From Niveispirillum lacus (GTDB lineage: Bacteria; Pseudomonadota; Alphaproteobacteria; Azospirillales; Azospirillaceae), in NCBI RefSeq assembly GCF_002251795.1, contig NZ_NOXU01000030.1, positions 372,001 through 436,000 of the forward strand: DNA of 64,000 bases, given 5' to 3'. Of the stretch, positions 28,191 to 36,070 are shown piece after piece. The translations under genes were made by a program, and so were the position numbers. Numbering within the stretch: the stretch's first letter is position 1; every line of letters starts with the position of its first letter. The notes beneath the pieces were generated by a model, which made no database searches, was not told where the DNA came from, and worked only from the letters and a program-made list of their open reading frames with translations.

Positions 28191-28533
28191 GATTTCAGCA
28201 TGTGGCGCATCGCCGTCCGCCGGTCAATCACCTGCTGAAACCGGCTGCCCGTTCCTCCGGAAGTCATAGCCCATGGCCGGAAGAGATAGCGGTAACGCCG
28301 TTGCCCTGGCCATCCGATGGTGCGATGACGGGTGGGAAGCCCCGGTCGGGATTTCCACGAAATCTGTGGATAAGTCTGCGGACAAGTACGGGGCTTCCGG
28401 GGCGGGACCTAGGGAGTCTGCGGGTTCCATCGTCTTGCATAAAAAATAGGCATAAAAAATCAGACCATTGATTTTATTGATAATTTTGGAAGTCAAGCTG
28501 ACATGTGGCTGTCATGAAGGGCATTGCGGGGCT

Positions 28534-28574
28534 TGACAATGCCAAATGCACCCGCGTAGCGCGGCGCATTGTCA
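28534..28574. repeat. Nested inverted repeat (hairpin)
   Basis: TGACAATGC (28534-28542) pairs perfectly with GCATTGTCA (28566-28574), and an inner CCGCG-TAG-CGCGG stem sits inside the loop. There is no T-run on either side, so it is not a classical terminator. It could be a protein-binding dyad or part of a structured RNA. Confidence 0.5.
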
Positions 28575-28895
28575 GCCTGTGCAAAAAACTAGGACCATGA
28601 ACGCAGGCGGCAGGACGTAATTCGTCCGTTCCTGGGAACCTGAACCCGTCTTTGTTGGTTAAGAACTCGTTTACACAGAGGTCAGGGGGAGGCATCGCCT
28701 GTGTTCTGTGACTGGTGGCCTGCCATAGGGACGCGGGTCGGGCATCAGCGGCGATCGTTCCTTGCTCTGGGAATAAAGACCGCTTGGCCACGGCCCCGCT
28801 AATCGGGATGGCTGCCATGCCCATCTCAAAACCTATCGGACCGAAACAGTCAGAGGCTTGATTTGCCAAGGATATTGTGCGCTGCAACAAAAAAG

Positions 28896-28924
28896 TTGAC
28901 GAAAAAAGCGGCAAAGTGCATGAT
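28896..28924 (+). promoter_or_regulatory. Candidate sigma-70-type promoter of the phasin gene
   Basis: TTGACG (28896-28901), a 17-bp spacer, then CATGAT (28919-28924), followed by about 85 bp of leader to the phasin ATG. The -35 matches five of six and the -10 four of six consensus bases. Confidence 0.45.
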
Positions 28925-29012
28925 GAGGCTCGGAAATGTTGCGCCGCAGCAGGGTGTTCCTGCCTGTGTCGCCCGCCGGCGTTACTGACGACAGACAGCA
29001 TTGGGGAACATG

Positions 29013-29489
29013 ATGGCGAACACCAAGAATCCGTTTCTGGACTTCGACCCGGCGAAGTTTTTTGACATGAACCGCTTCACCGATTTCCAGAAGGCGTTCG
29101 GCGAGTTCAAGCTGCCCAGCCCCGACTTCGAGGGTGTGGTCGCCACGCAGCGCCGTAACGTGGAAGCCATTGTTGCCGCCAACCAGTTGGCGATCGAGGG
29201 CTATCAGGCTGTTGCCCGCCGTCAGGCTGAAATCATTCGCCAGTCCCTGGAAGAGACCTCCGCCGTGGTCACCGAACTGCTGACCCCCGGCACCCCGGAA
29301 GACAAGGTGGCTAAGCAGGCCGCTCTGGTGAAGGCCTCCTTTGAGAAGGCCTCGGCCAATCTGAAGGAACTGTCGGAACTGGTGGCCAAGTCCAACAGCG
29401 AAGCGGCTGAAGTCCTGTCCAAGCGGGTCAAGGAAAGCATCGAAGAGCTGCAGGGCGTTCTGGCCAAGGTGACCGCCAAGAAGGCCTGA
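29013..29489 (+). CDS. Phasin family protein
   Basis: 158 aa from ATG 29013, five nt after GGGGA (ATG 29010 is also possible). It is all-alpha with long amphipathic helices (NVEAIVAANQLAIEGYQAVA, RRQAEIIRQSLEETSAVV), the Phasin_2 pattern. It ends in a Lys/Ala-rich tail (AKVTAKKA). Phasins coat polyhydroxyalkanoate granules and control their size. The gene stands alone with its own promoter and a strong terminator; the PHA synthase genes are not in the window. Confidence 0.9.
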   Translation: MANTKNPFLDFDPAKFFDMNRFTDFQKAFGEFKLPSPDFEGVVATQRRNVEAIVAANQLAIEGYQAVARRQAEIIRQSLEETSAVVTELLTPGTPEDKVAKQAALVKASFEKASANLKELSELVAKSNSEAAEVLSKRVKESIEELQGVLAKVTAKKA

Positions 29490-29511
29490 TCCTTCCCGAT
29501 CGACGGTGCCG

Positions 29512-30738
29512 TCAGTTGAAGGCCGCCCCCTGTGGGCGGCCTTTTTCGTCCGGGGGCGGGAAGGCAATGACCTGCCCCCCATCGTCCGGCGGCCCGCCGG
29601 CCCGCCGCGCGCGTTTATCCTGGTACATGGCCTGATCGGCATGGTGCAACAGCATGTCGATATGCTGACCATCACGCGGGGCGAGGGCGGCCCCCAGGCT
29701 GATGCGTACGTCTTCGACATCGTTGCCCAGCACCATCGGCCCTTCGATGGCACGTCGCAGGCGGGCAGACGCAGAGTCCAGGTCGTGGCCATCGCGCAGA
29801 TTGCTAAACAGCACCACAAACTCGTCACCGCCAATCCGTGCGGCATCATCGCTGTCACGTAGGAATTCGCGTAACCGGTCGGCCACCGTCACCAGCACGG
29901 CATCTCCACCGGCATGGCCGTAGCGGTCATTGATGGCCTTGAAGCGGTCCAGGTCAAAATAGGTGATACCAAAGGCGCCGGCCCCCCGCCGCTGTCGCGC
30001 CAGAGCCCGTTTCAGAACGGTTTCCAACTGTCGGCGATTGGCCAGCCGGGTCAGCGGGTCAATCTGGCTGACGGCCAGCACCTGCTGGCGTACACGCATG
30101 TTCACCGACAGCATCAGCCCGTAAACCCAGCCCAGGCCGAACAGTGCCACCAGCGTGAAGACGCTGGCATTCAAGGTCTGGTAGGGGAATGTCTCACCCG
30201 GTGACAGGGTGACCGCCACGGTCCAACGCCACCCGGCTGCTGCGGCCATCAGCACATAGAACCCGGCTGCCATGCCATGCACGATGCGTTCATGGGGGGC
30301 GGTCCGCCACATCATGGTGACCGCCGCCGCGATCAGCATCGCCACGCAGATGGCATCATGCCAGATATAGCGGCGGATCATGTTTTCCTTGTTCAGGATC
30401 GAAATGCCCACCACCATGGCGATGCCGGCCAGGATCAACCATTGCCGCGTTGCCGGGTTTCCAAAACCCCGGAACCGCATCGCCCCTTCAAACAACAAGA
30501 TCATGGAGGCAAGGTTGAGGGAGTTATTGATCAAGGTGTAGCTGGGGCCTGTCACCAACCCCTGGATCACCATGACCGACAGTACCCACGCCGTCACATG
30601 CAGGCATTGCGACAGGCTCCAGATGCCCAGTCCCGGTACGGTCGGGTTGATGCGCCACACCATGACCAAAGCCACTGCATTGATCAGCGCCAGCGCCGCC
30701 ACAACCGCGTAAATGGTGAAATAGTCCAGCACCGGCAT
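29512..30738 (-). CDS. Membrane diguanylate cyclase (GGDEF), copy A
   Basis: A 408-aa protein with about six or seven hydrophobic segments in residues 8-212, then a cytoplasmic GGDEF domain. GGDEF is intact at 303-307. RDSD at 294-297 is the product-inhibition I-site, five residues before it. FDLDRFKAINDRYGHAGGD is the metal/substrate region. It should make c-di-GMP in response to an unknown membrane signal. It is a tandem paralogue of the gene at 30823-32028; both proteins share the same topology and similar N-termini (VWRI at 27-30, LLFEGAMRFRGFG). Confidence 0.93.
   Translation of the reverse strand: MPVLDYFTIYAVVAALALINAVALVMVWRINPTVPGLGIWSLSQCLHVTAWVLSVMVIQGLVTGPSYTLINNSLNLASMILLFEGAMRFRGFGNPATRQWLILAGIAMVVGISILNKENMIRRYIWHDAICVAMLIAAAVTMMWRTAPHERIVHGMAAGFYVLMAAAAGWRWTVAVTLSPGETFPYQTLNASVFTLVALFGLGWVYGLMLSVNMRVRQQVLAVSQIDPLTRLANRRQLETVLKRALARQRRGAGAFGITYFDLDRFKAINDRYGHAGGDAVLVTVADRLREFLRDSDDAARIGGDEFVVLFSNLRDGHDLDSASARLRRAIEGPMVLGNDVEDVRISLGAALAPRDGQHIDMLLHHADQAMYQDKRARRAGGPPDDGGQVIAFPPPDEKGRPQGAAFN
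29518..29546 (+). terminator. Strong terminator of the phasin gene
   Basis: GGCCGCCC (29521-29528) pairs with GGGCGGCC (29534-29541), followed by TTTTT. The element lies within the last codons of the convergent diguanylate cyclase gene, so it is coding on the minus strand and a terminator on the plus strand. Confidence 0.9.
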
Positions 30739-30822
30739 CCGCGCAGCCCGCCAAATCCCTTGAAAACCTTGTTCGATCCTATGCCCGTAACCGGTGCATC
30801 ACGATAGGTTCCGCCCTATCCG

Positions 30823-32028
30823 TCAGGATGGAAGCGGATCACCGGCCTCGGCATACTCGCCAAGGTCCTGTGGTGCGGACGCTGTCCGCCGGCCACGTTT
30901 ATCCCGGTACATGCTGGCATCGGCGTTGCGTAACAACATGTCCGCCTGTTCGCCATGCAAGGGCGCCAGGGCCGTCCCCACGCTGATCCGGATATCCACA
31001 TCACGATGTGGAATGAATGACAGAGGACCCTCTATGGCTTGCCGCAGACGGTCGCGGGCGCTCGACAGGCATGCGGTGTCACGCAGGCCATGCAGCAGCA
31101 CGACAAACTCGTCGCCACCGACACGCGCAGCCACATCCTGCGCCCGCACGAACTGCCGTAACCGTCGGGCCACTTCAACCAGAACCGCATCACCGGCCTC
31201 ATGGCCCAACTGATCATTGACCTGTTTGAAGCCATCCAGATCAAAATAGGCGATACCCAGCAGATCGCCGGTCCGACCGCGCATTGCGAGCGACCGGGAC
31301 AATTCCTGGTGCAGCGCCCGGCGATTATCCAAACCGGTTAATGGGTCCAGCAGTCCCATCCGGACCACCTGCTGGCGTGCTTCGGCATTGATCGACAGGA
31401 TCAGCCCATACAGCGTTCCAAGGCAGCACAGAACCAGGATGGCAAAGATCGTGAAATTCAGGGATTGCGGTTCCAGGTCGGTCCAGCCCAAGGACGCCGC
31501 AATCGCCAGGCACCAGCGGCTCAGATAAGTCACCGCCTGGACCAGCAGATAGAATCCTGTCAATCCATGCGCCAGCCGCTGATAGGAAGCGGGCCGCCAC
31601 AGCATGGCAGCCGCCGCCGCACAGAGTAGCAGCACAGCCACGGCATCATGGAAAAGATAGCGGGCAATCGGATCGTCACGATTGATCAGGGACATGACAA
31701 TGGTGATGAAAAAGGTCATCACCAACCAGGGCAGGCGCGCCTGTCCCGACCCGATTCCCCGGAACCGTAAAGCGCCTTCCAGCAGCAACAGCAGCCCGGC
31801 CAGGTTCATCACATTGTTGAAGGCCGTGTAATAGGGATCACCAACAAGCCCGAGATTGACAAAAAGGCTGGGGAACCAAGCGGTGGCAACAACAAGTTGT
31901 GACCCGGTCCAGGCAGAAAGCCCCTTCATGTCATGGTGAATGCGCCAGACGATCGCCATAGCAACAAAGTTGATCAAAGCGACTGCCCCGATCAGCGTCG
32001 ACAAGGTGAAAAACTGCACCATTGTCAT
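30823..32028 (-). CDS. Membrane diguanylate cyclase (GGDEF), copy B
   Basis: 401 aa, same architecture as copy A: an N-terminal membrane region (VWRI at 27-30, LLLLEGALRFRGIG near 80-93), then GGDEF at 304-308 with I-site RAQD at 295-298 and FDLDGFKQVNDQLGHEAGD. Alignable along the whole length, the two arose by duplication and then diverged. The membrane half belongs to no sensor family I can name. Both cyclases look catalytically competent and feedback-inhibited. Confidence 0.93.
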   Translation of the reverse strand: MTMVQFFTLSTLIGAVALINFVAMAIVWRIHHDMKGLSAWTGSQLVVATAWFPSLFVNLGLVGDPYYTAFNNVMNLAGLLLLLEGALRFRGIGSGQARLPWLVMTFFITIVMSLINRDDPIARYLFHDAVAVLLLCAAAAAMLWRPASYQRLAHGLTGFYLLVQAVTYLSRWCLAIAASLGWTDLEPQSLNFTIFAILVLCCLGTLYGLILSINAEARQQVVRMGLLDPLTGLDNRRALHQELSRSLAMRGRTGDLLGIAYFDLDGFKQVNDQLGHEAGDAVLVEVARRLRQFVRAQDVAARVGGDEFVVLLHGLRDTACLSSARDRLRQAIEGPLSFIPHRDVDIRISVGTALAPLHGEQADMLLRNADASMYRDKRGRRTASAPQDLGEYAEAGDPLPS

Positions 32029-32131
32029 GCTCGCGTCATGCTCCCGACCGACCCACCATTTGGATTAATCTTTAGGGGGTATTATAGAACAGAAGCCTTA
32101 GTTGTCATCGGCAATTTGTCTGGGACCCGGC

Positions 32132-32162
32132 AAAGAAAAAGGCCCCGTCATCTGACGAGGCC
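32132..32162 (-). terminator. Terminator of the Arg/Asp-repeat protein gene
   Basis: GGCCCCGTCA (32141-32150) pairs with TGACGAGGCC (32153-32162), with one G-U type pair. On the minus strand TTTTTCTTTG follows. It lies 35 nt beyond the stop of the gene at 32197-33468. Confidence 0.85.
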
Positions 32163-32196
32163 TTCATCTGGATTGTATATCCTGCAACCTTCAGCT

Positions 32197-33468
32197 TCAG
32201 CCCCGGGGCTGTTGGGGCGGCGGCAGATTGGTACGGTAGGAGGTGAAGGGGATCGGGCGCAGTTCTTCCTTGCGGCTGGCAGAGATTTCAATCTCCATGC
32301 GCGCGATCACCTTGCGTAGCTCATGCAGCGCGTCGGTCAAACCCTGCACGCCGCCACCCGTCTGGCCCTTCCAGGCCTTATAGGCTTCGGCACAGGCTTT
32401 GGCTGCGGCATCCATCCGTTCATCGGCCGGCACCGTCGGCACTTCAGCAGCTTCCAGGCGGGCTGGATTACGCTGCTGCTGGCGATAAGGATAGACGACC
32501 TCAGCCGGATTGTCGGAGGGGGTGTAATCCACCGCCGGACGGTCATTGCCACGCAACTCGTTTCCACTACCGCCGCGGTCGCGATCAAACTCACGCGGCG
32601 GGCGGGCTTCCAGACGGTCACGCGGCGGACGCTCCCCGAAACGGTCACGCTGCGGGCCGGGCTGGCCACCCTGGGGGAAGCGGAGATTGCCCTGCTGCTG
32701 ACGGCGGTCACCCTGTTGCGGACCGCGATCCTGACGGGGTTCGCGATCCTGACGCGGTTCACCCCGGAAATCGCGCTCCATACGGGGTTCACGGTCCTGG
32801 CGCGGTTCACGGTCCATACGCGGTTCGCGGTCCATACGGGGTTCCCGATCCGGACGCGGCTCGCGCCCTTCCGGGTTGAAACGCTCACCCCGCTCGGGGC
32901 GTCCCTCTCGAAGGTCACGCGGCGGACGATTGTCCCGCGCCTCAAAGCGACGCGGCACCTCGCCATGGCGGCCGCTATCGTGGTGGAACGGGCTTTCCCG
33001 GGATGGTTCGGTGGCCGGGGGCGCGGTCAGCACCGGGTCAGCCGGCGCTTCCACGGCCGCCGGGGCCGGGATGCTGACGGAGTTACCGGAGGCGGTATCT
33101 TCAACCGCAGCCTCGGGCGCGCGGGCTTCCGCGGCGCGGGCGGCCCGGCGCGGGCGTGCTCCCTCGGCGGCGACGGAAACCGGGGCTGGTTCCACCGGGA
33201 TCGGTGCGGCCGGGGTTGCCTCTACCATTTCCTCGCCTTCGCCGCTCAGACCAGCGGCCTCGGCCTTGCGGACGATGTAGGAAATGGCGCTGGGCGTGCA
33301 GTCAAATTCCCGGGCGATGGCGGACAGCGTGGCGCCCGCCCTGTAGCGCTCCAGAATTCTCGGCCAAGCGGATTGCGGAATACGGCCCCGACGCTTCGGG
33401 GACTCCGCATCACCTTCGTTTTCGGCGTTCAAGATATCACTCGGTTGCCAGAGAGGCTCATGCGTCAT
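32197..33468 (-). CDS. HTH-headed, Arg/Asp/Pro-repeat disordered protein
   Basis: 423 aa. Residues about 25-75 form a helix-turn-helix-like domain (WPRILERYRAGATLSAIARE, FDCTPSAISYIVRKAEAAG). An Ala/Pro/Glu-rich linker follows. Residues about 165-330 are dominated by repeats of the form MDREPR, QDREPR and MERDFR, strongly charged and probably unstructured. A short helical C-terminal region (KACAEAYKAWKGQTGGG, ELRKVIARMEIEISASRKEE) closes it. The combination of a DNA-binding head and an RNA-binding-like low-complexity body suggests a nucleic-acid-associated or condensate-forming protein; this is inference. The opposite-strand frame is a shadow. Confidence 0.8.
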   Translation of the reverse strand: MTHEPLWQPSDILNAENEGDAESPKRRGRIPQSAWPRILERYRAGATLSAIAREFDCTPSAISYIVRKAEAAGLSGEGEEMVEATPAAPIPVEPAPVSVAAEGARPRRAARAAEARAPEAAVEDTASGNSVSIPAPAAVEAPADPVLTAPPATEPSRESPFHHDSGRHGEVPRRFEARDNRPPRDLREGRPERGERFNPEGREPRPDREPRMDREPRMDREPRQDREPRMERDFRGEPRQDREPRQDRGPQQGDRRQQQGNLRFPQGGQPGPQRDRFGERPPRDRLEARPPREFDRDRGGSGNELRGNDRPAVDYTPSDNPAEVVYPYRQQQRNPARLEAAEVPTVPADERMDAAAKACAEAYKAWKGQTGGGVQGLTDALHELRKVIARMEIEISASRKEELRPIPFTSYRTNLPPPQQPRG

Positions 33469-33786
33469 GCAGCGGATTCACAGTCTCAGGCGGACCTGCC
33501 GGATGTACAGGCCTTGTTGCAGGGACCGGTTGGGTCTCGGCTTGCCAGCGGAAGGGTCTGCCAGGATTTGTGTGTTCAGATATGGGGGAATTGTTCTCGA
33601 ATTGAAAGAGAAACTGCGCAGTGCCGATAAAAAAACCGGGCATGGCGTGCATGTGTGCTTGGCTGGGGACTGGGACCGGACCGGTTGGGCAACGAAATCA
33701 GGCGTGGATGACCCGCCCTCTTGCGGGACAGGACCGGTTGCGGCACAGTCCGCGCCATTCCATCCCGTCGCCACGGATCTGTCCGC
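33469..33786. other. 318-bp divergent intergenic region
   Basis: Lies between the repeat-protein gene (minus) and a secreted-protein gene (plus). I see no gene or RNA. An A/T-rich stretch around 33590-33640 is the likeliest promoter zone; no clear -35/-10 pair stands out. Confidence 0.35.
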
Positions 33787-34425
33787 ATGTTGTCTTTCCG
33801 TTCGGTCGCGCGCGCTGTTGGCGCTGTTTCCCTTGCCACCCTGCTGGCAGCAGGCCCGGCCCTGGCCGCGTCAACCAAGGGGCCCTGTTATTCAGTGCCG
33901 GAATTTGCAGCCGAACAGGGGATCCGGTTGCATACCGAACTGATGGTGGTGGGACTTACCTGTCAGCATATGGATGTGAAGGGTGAAGTCAGCCTGTTCA
34001 ACAAGTACAAGCAGTTTACGCTGAAGCATCAGACCCGTATCCAGCAATGGGAAAAGACCCTGGTCGCCTATTACAAACGCACGACCAGTGGCAATCCAAC
34101 CCGCACCTTCGACACGTTCCGCACGCGCCTGGCCAATGAAACGTCACAGCGGGCCATTGCGCTGACGACCCCAGTCTTTTGTGGAACCCATGCACCGCTG
34201 GTAACGGCGGCAATGACGGCCAGCCTGGAGGAGATCGAACGTGGCCTGCTGCCGGATGCCGATGGTGTCCGGGTCGCCAATGCACCGCGTTGTGATCGCC
34301 CGGCGCCGACGGTGCTGATGGCGGACGCGGCGGCGGCAGCCAAGGCGGCGCCGGCCCGCGCGCCTGCGGCTTCCGGCGCTGCGGCCGGGGCAGCCAAGAC
34401 CAAGTCGAAAAGTGCAGCCCCCTGA
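33787..34425 (+). CDS. Secreted conserved hypothetical protein
   Basis: 212 aa from ATG 33787. The signal peptide (MLSFRSVARAVGAVSLATLL, then AAGPALA) is followed by a compact domain with Cys residues at KGPCYSV, GLTCQHM, PVFCGTH and APRCDRP, four cysteines that could form two disulfides. The tail from about residue 185 is Ala/Pro/Lys-rich, likely disordered. No enzyme motif is seen. It is expected in the periplasm. I do not recognise the family. Confidence 0.75.
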   Translation: MLSFRSVARAVGAVSLATLLAAGPALAASTKGPCYSVPEFAAEQGIRLHTELMVVGLTCQHMDVKGEVSLFNKYKQFTLKHQTRIQQWEKTLVAYYKRTTSGNPTRTFDTFRTRLANETSQRAIALTTPVFCGTHAPLVTAAMTASLEEIERGLLPDADGVRVANAPRCDRPAPTVLMADAAAAAKAAPARAPAASGAAAGAAKTKSKSAAP

Positions 34426-34434
34426 TCTGGCGGA

Positions 34435-35469
34435 TCAGGGAATGGTGAACAGCCAGACGCCATCTGCCGCGCGCTGATGGCGTTGCAAACGGCCGGTTGC
34501 CACCAGATGGTTGAGATGGGCCAGGGCTTCGCCCGCCGCAAAACTCATCTGATGGGTGTCCAGGGTGCGGTTGAACATGCTGTGGGTGATCTCCGCCACA
34601 GTCCGCCCGCCGGCCGAACAATCACGCTCGGCCTCGGCCAGCCGTTCCGCATGATGGTGCAGCAACGCGTCGATGCGTCCGTGCAGGTCTTGGAAGACCG
34701 GTCCGTGTGAGGGCAGGACCAGGGTGTCTGCTGGTAATCCGCGCAGCCGTTTCAGCCCGTCCAGAAATTCCGCCAGCGGGTCGGCAAAAGGTTCGGCTGG
34801 CCAGACGCTGACATTGGGGCTGATACGAGGCAGCACCATGTCGCCGGCAATCAGCACCGGTTCGCCGTCTGTGCTGTACAGGCAGGCATGTTCTGGTGAA
34901 TGCCCGCCAGAGGTGAGGATGGTCCAGGTACGGTCGCCGATACACAGACGGTCACCCTGCGTTAACCGATCAAACGTGGCGGGGACCACCGGCACGCCAC
35001 GGGCATAGGCATTGCCCCGTGTGGTCAGGGCGGCCAGCACCGGGGCCTCCAGCCCCATAGCGCTGTAGAAGCGGCGCCCCGCCTCGGCGATTTCGTCTGA
35101 ATGGTCCAGGCACAGCATCCGGGCCAGCAGCCACTCCGTCCGGGTCATGCAGAGCGGCGCATCGAAACGCTGGCACAGCCAATCTGCCAGACCGATATGG
35201 TCAGGATGGAAATGGGTAACGATGACGCGTCGTACCGGCGCCGTCCCCAGAAATTCTGCGGCAACCTGGTCCCACAGGCTGCGTGTCAGGTTGCTGGCCA
35301 CACCGGTATCAATCAGGGTCCAGGCCGGGCGCCCATTGTCCATCCGGTCGGCCAACAGCCAGACATTAATATGGTTCAACTGAAAGGGCAGGGGCAGGCG
35401 AAGTCCCCAGACGCCGGGGGCAGTCTGGGTGATGGTGATCGACAGGTCCTGTGGGGCCGGGGCGTTCAC
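34435..35469 (-). CDS. MBL-fold metallo-hydrolase
   Basis: 344 aa. THFHPDHIG at 85-93 is the HxHxDH zinc motif, SGGHSPEHACLY gives the third-motif His, IAGDMVLP the bridging Asp, and LPSHGPVF the final His. After the hydrolase domain is a winged-helix-like C-terminus (RTVAEITHSMFNRTLDTHQM, ALAHLNHLVATGRLQR), the arrangement of LACTB2-like hydrolases. The substrate is unknown. The stop lies 9 bp from the convergent secreted-protein gene. Confidence 0.92.
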   Translation of the reverse strand: MNAPAPQDLSITITQTAPGVWGLRLPLPFQLNHINVWLLADRMDNGRPAWTLIDTGVASNLTRSLWDQVAAEFLGTAPVRRVIVTHFHPDHIGLADWLCQRFDAPLCMTRTEWLLARMLCLDHSDEIAEAGRRFYSAMGLEAPVLAALTTRGNAYARGVPVVPATFDRLTQGDRLCIGDRTWTILTSGGHSPEHACLYSTDGEPVLIAGDMVLPRISPNVSVWPAEPFADPLAEFLDGLKRLRGLPADTLVLPSHGPVFQDLHGRIDALLHHHAERLAEAERDCSAGGRTVAEITHSMFNRTLDTHQMSFAAGEALAHLNHLVATGRLQRHQRAADGVWLFTIP

Positions 35470-35655
35470 GGTCGGTCGGGCCTTTCATCGGGGCGGGTCC
35501 TGATCGGACCGCCGACAGGGGGTTGGTCAAGACATAGGGCAGACCGGCGCGATATGCCATGCCTCCCTGATTGTCATCGAACCATGATGGCAAGCGTCAT
35601 GATCGCTCGGGTAGTGGTGCCGGCGCCACAATATCCGTTCAGGGAGTGCGGTCGC

Positions 35656-35841
35656 ATGAATGCCCAAACCGGCGTCATCATTGAAATTGACGAAGAAGCG
35701 CTGGGTCTGCTGGTGGTGATGGAGGAAGAACTTGTGTTTCACGCGGTCCATCCTGCTGTGCAGCGTCTGCATGGCCAGCGCTTCCACGATGGTGTGGCGG
35801 CCCGTCGGGAAGCCATGAAAGCCTTTCGCAGCGCGGCGTAG
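35656..35841 (+). CDS. Small acidic hypothetical protein (61 aa)
   Basis: From ATG 35656: MNAQTGVIIEIDEEALGLLV, followed by VMEEELVFHAVHPAVQRLHG and a basic end (AARREAMKAFRSAA). The acidic N-half and basic C-half with regular hydrophobic spacing look like a real small protein, but only a modest ribosome site (GGGAG at 35642) is present, about 9 nt upstream. It stands alone between an MBL hydrolase and the OmpA-type gene. No family recognised. Confidence 0.55.
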   Translation: MNAQTGVIIEIDEEALGLLVVMEEELVFHAVHPAVQRLHGQRFHDGVAARREAMKAFRSAA

Positions 35842-36070
35842 AACAAACGCAAATTCTCCTGCGTGATTGTTTAGCCATATGGGCTAGTATGTTTGGCCAT
35901 GAAGTTGCCACCTTGAGTCGGCACAACAATTTCTGTAAGTCTGGTGTGACCGGACGCGCGGGCTTTTGCCTGCACGGCCGTGACAGAACAGGTCGCCGCC
36001 GGGATCGTCGCCCGTTTTCAGGTCCCGACGAAAAGGTGATCGCCCCAAGGGCCCATAAGGAGAATGAAAG

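Larger units (their letters stand above)
28191..29012. other. 822-bp intergenic region between uvrC and the phasin gene
   Basis: No gene with recognisable features is seen; reading frames on either strand lack family similarity and good ribosome sites. Contents noted: a single perfect DnaA-box 9-mer TGTGGATAA (28365-28373), an AT-rich block (about 28440-28490), a nested hairpin (28534-28574) and the phasin promoter (28896-28924). The size and structure leave room for a small RNA or regulatory elements. Confidence 0.45.

Noticed and set aside
28365-28373. Perfect DnaA-box 9-mer as part of a replication origin
   Set aside because: Only one box is seen, with no cluster and no origin-associated genes (dnaA, hemE, parAB) nearby.
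28474-29001. 175-codon minus-strand frame upstream of the phasin gene
   Set aside because: It covers the phasin promoter and the nested hairpin and has no recognisable domain or ribosome site.
32323-33630. 435-codon plus-strand frame opposite the Arg/Asp-repeat protein
   Set aside because: Made of mirror repeats (TRFAVHTGF type). The minus-strand frame has an HTH domain and its own terminator, so it is the real gene.
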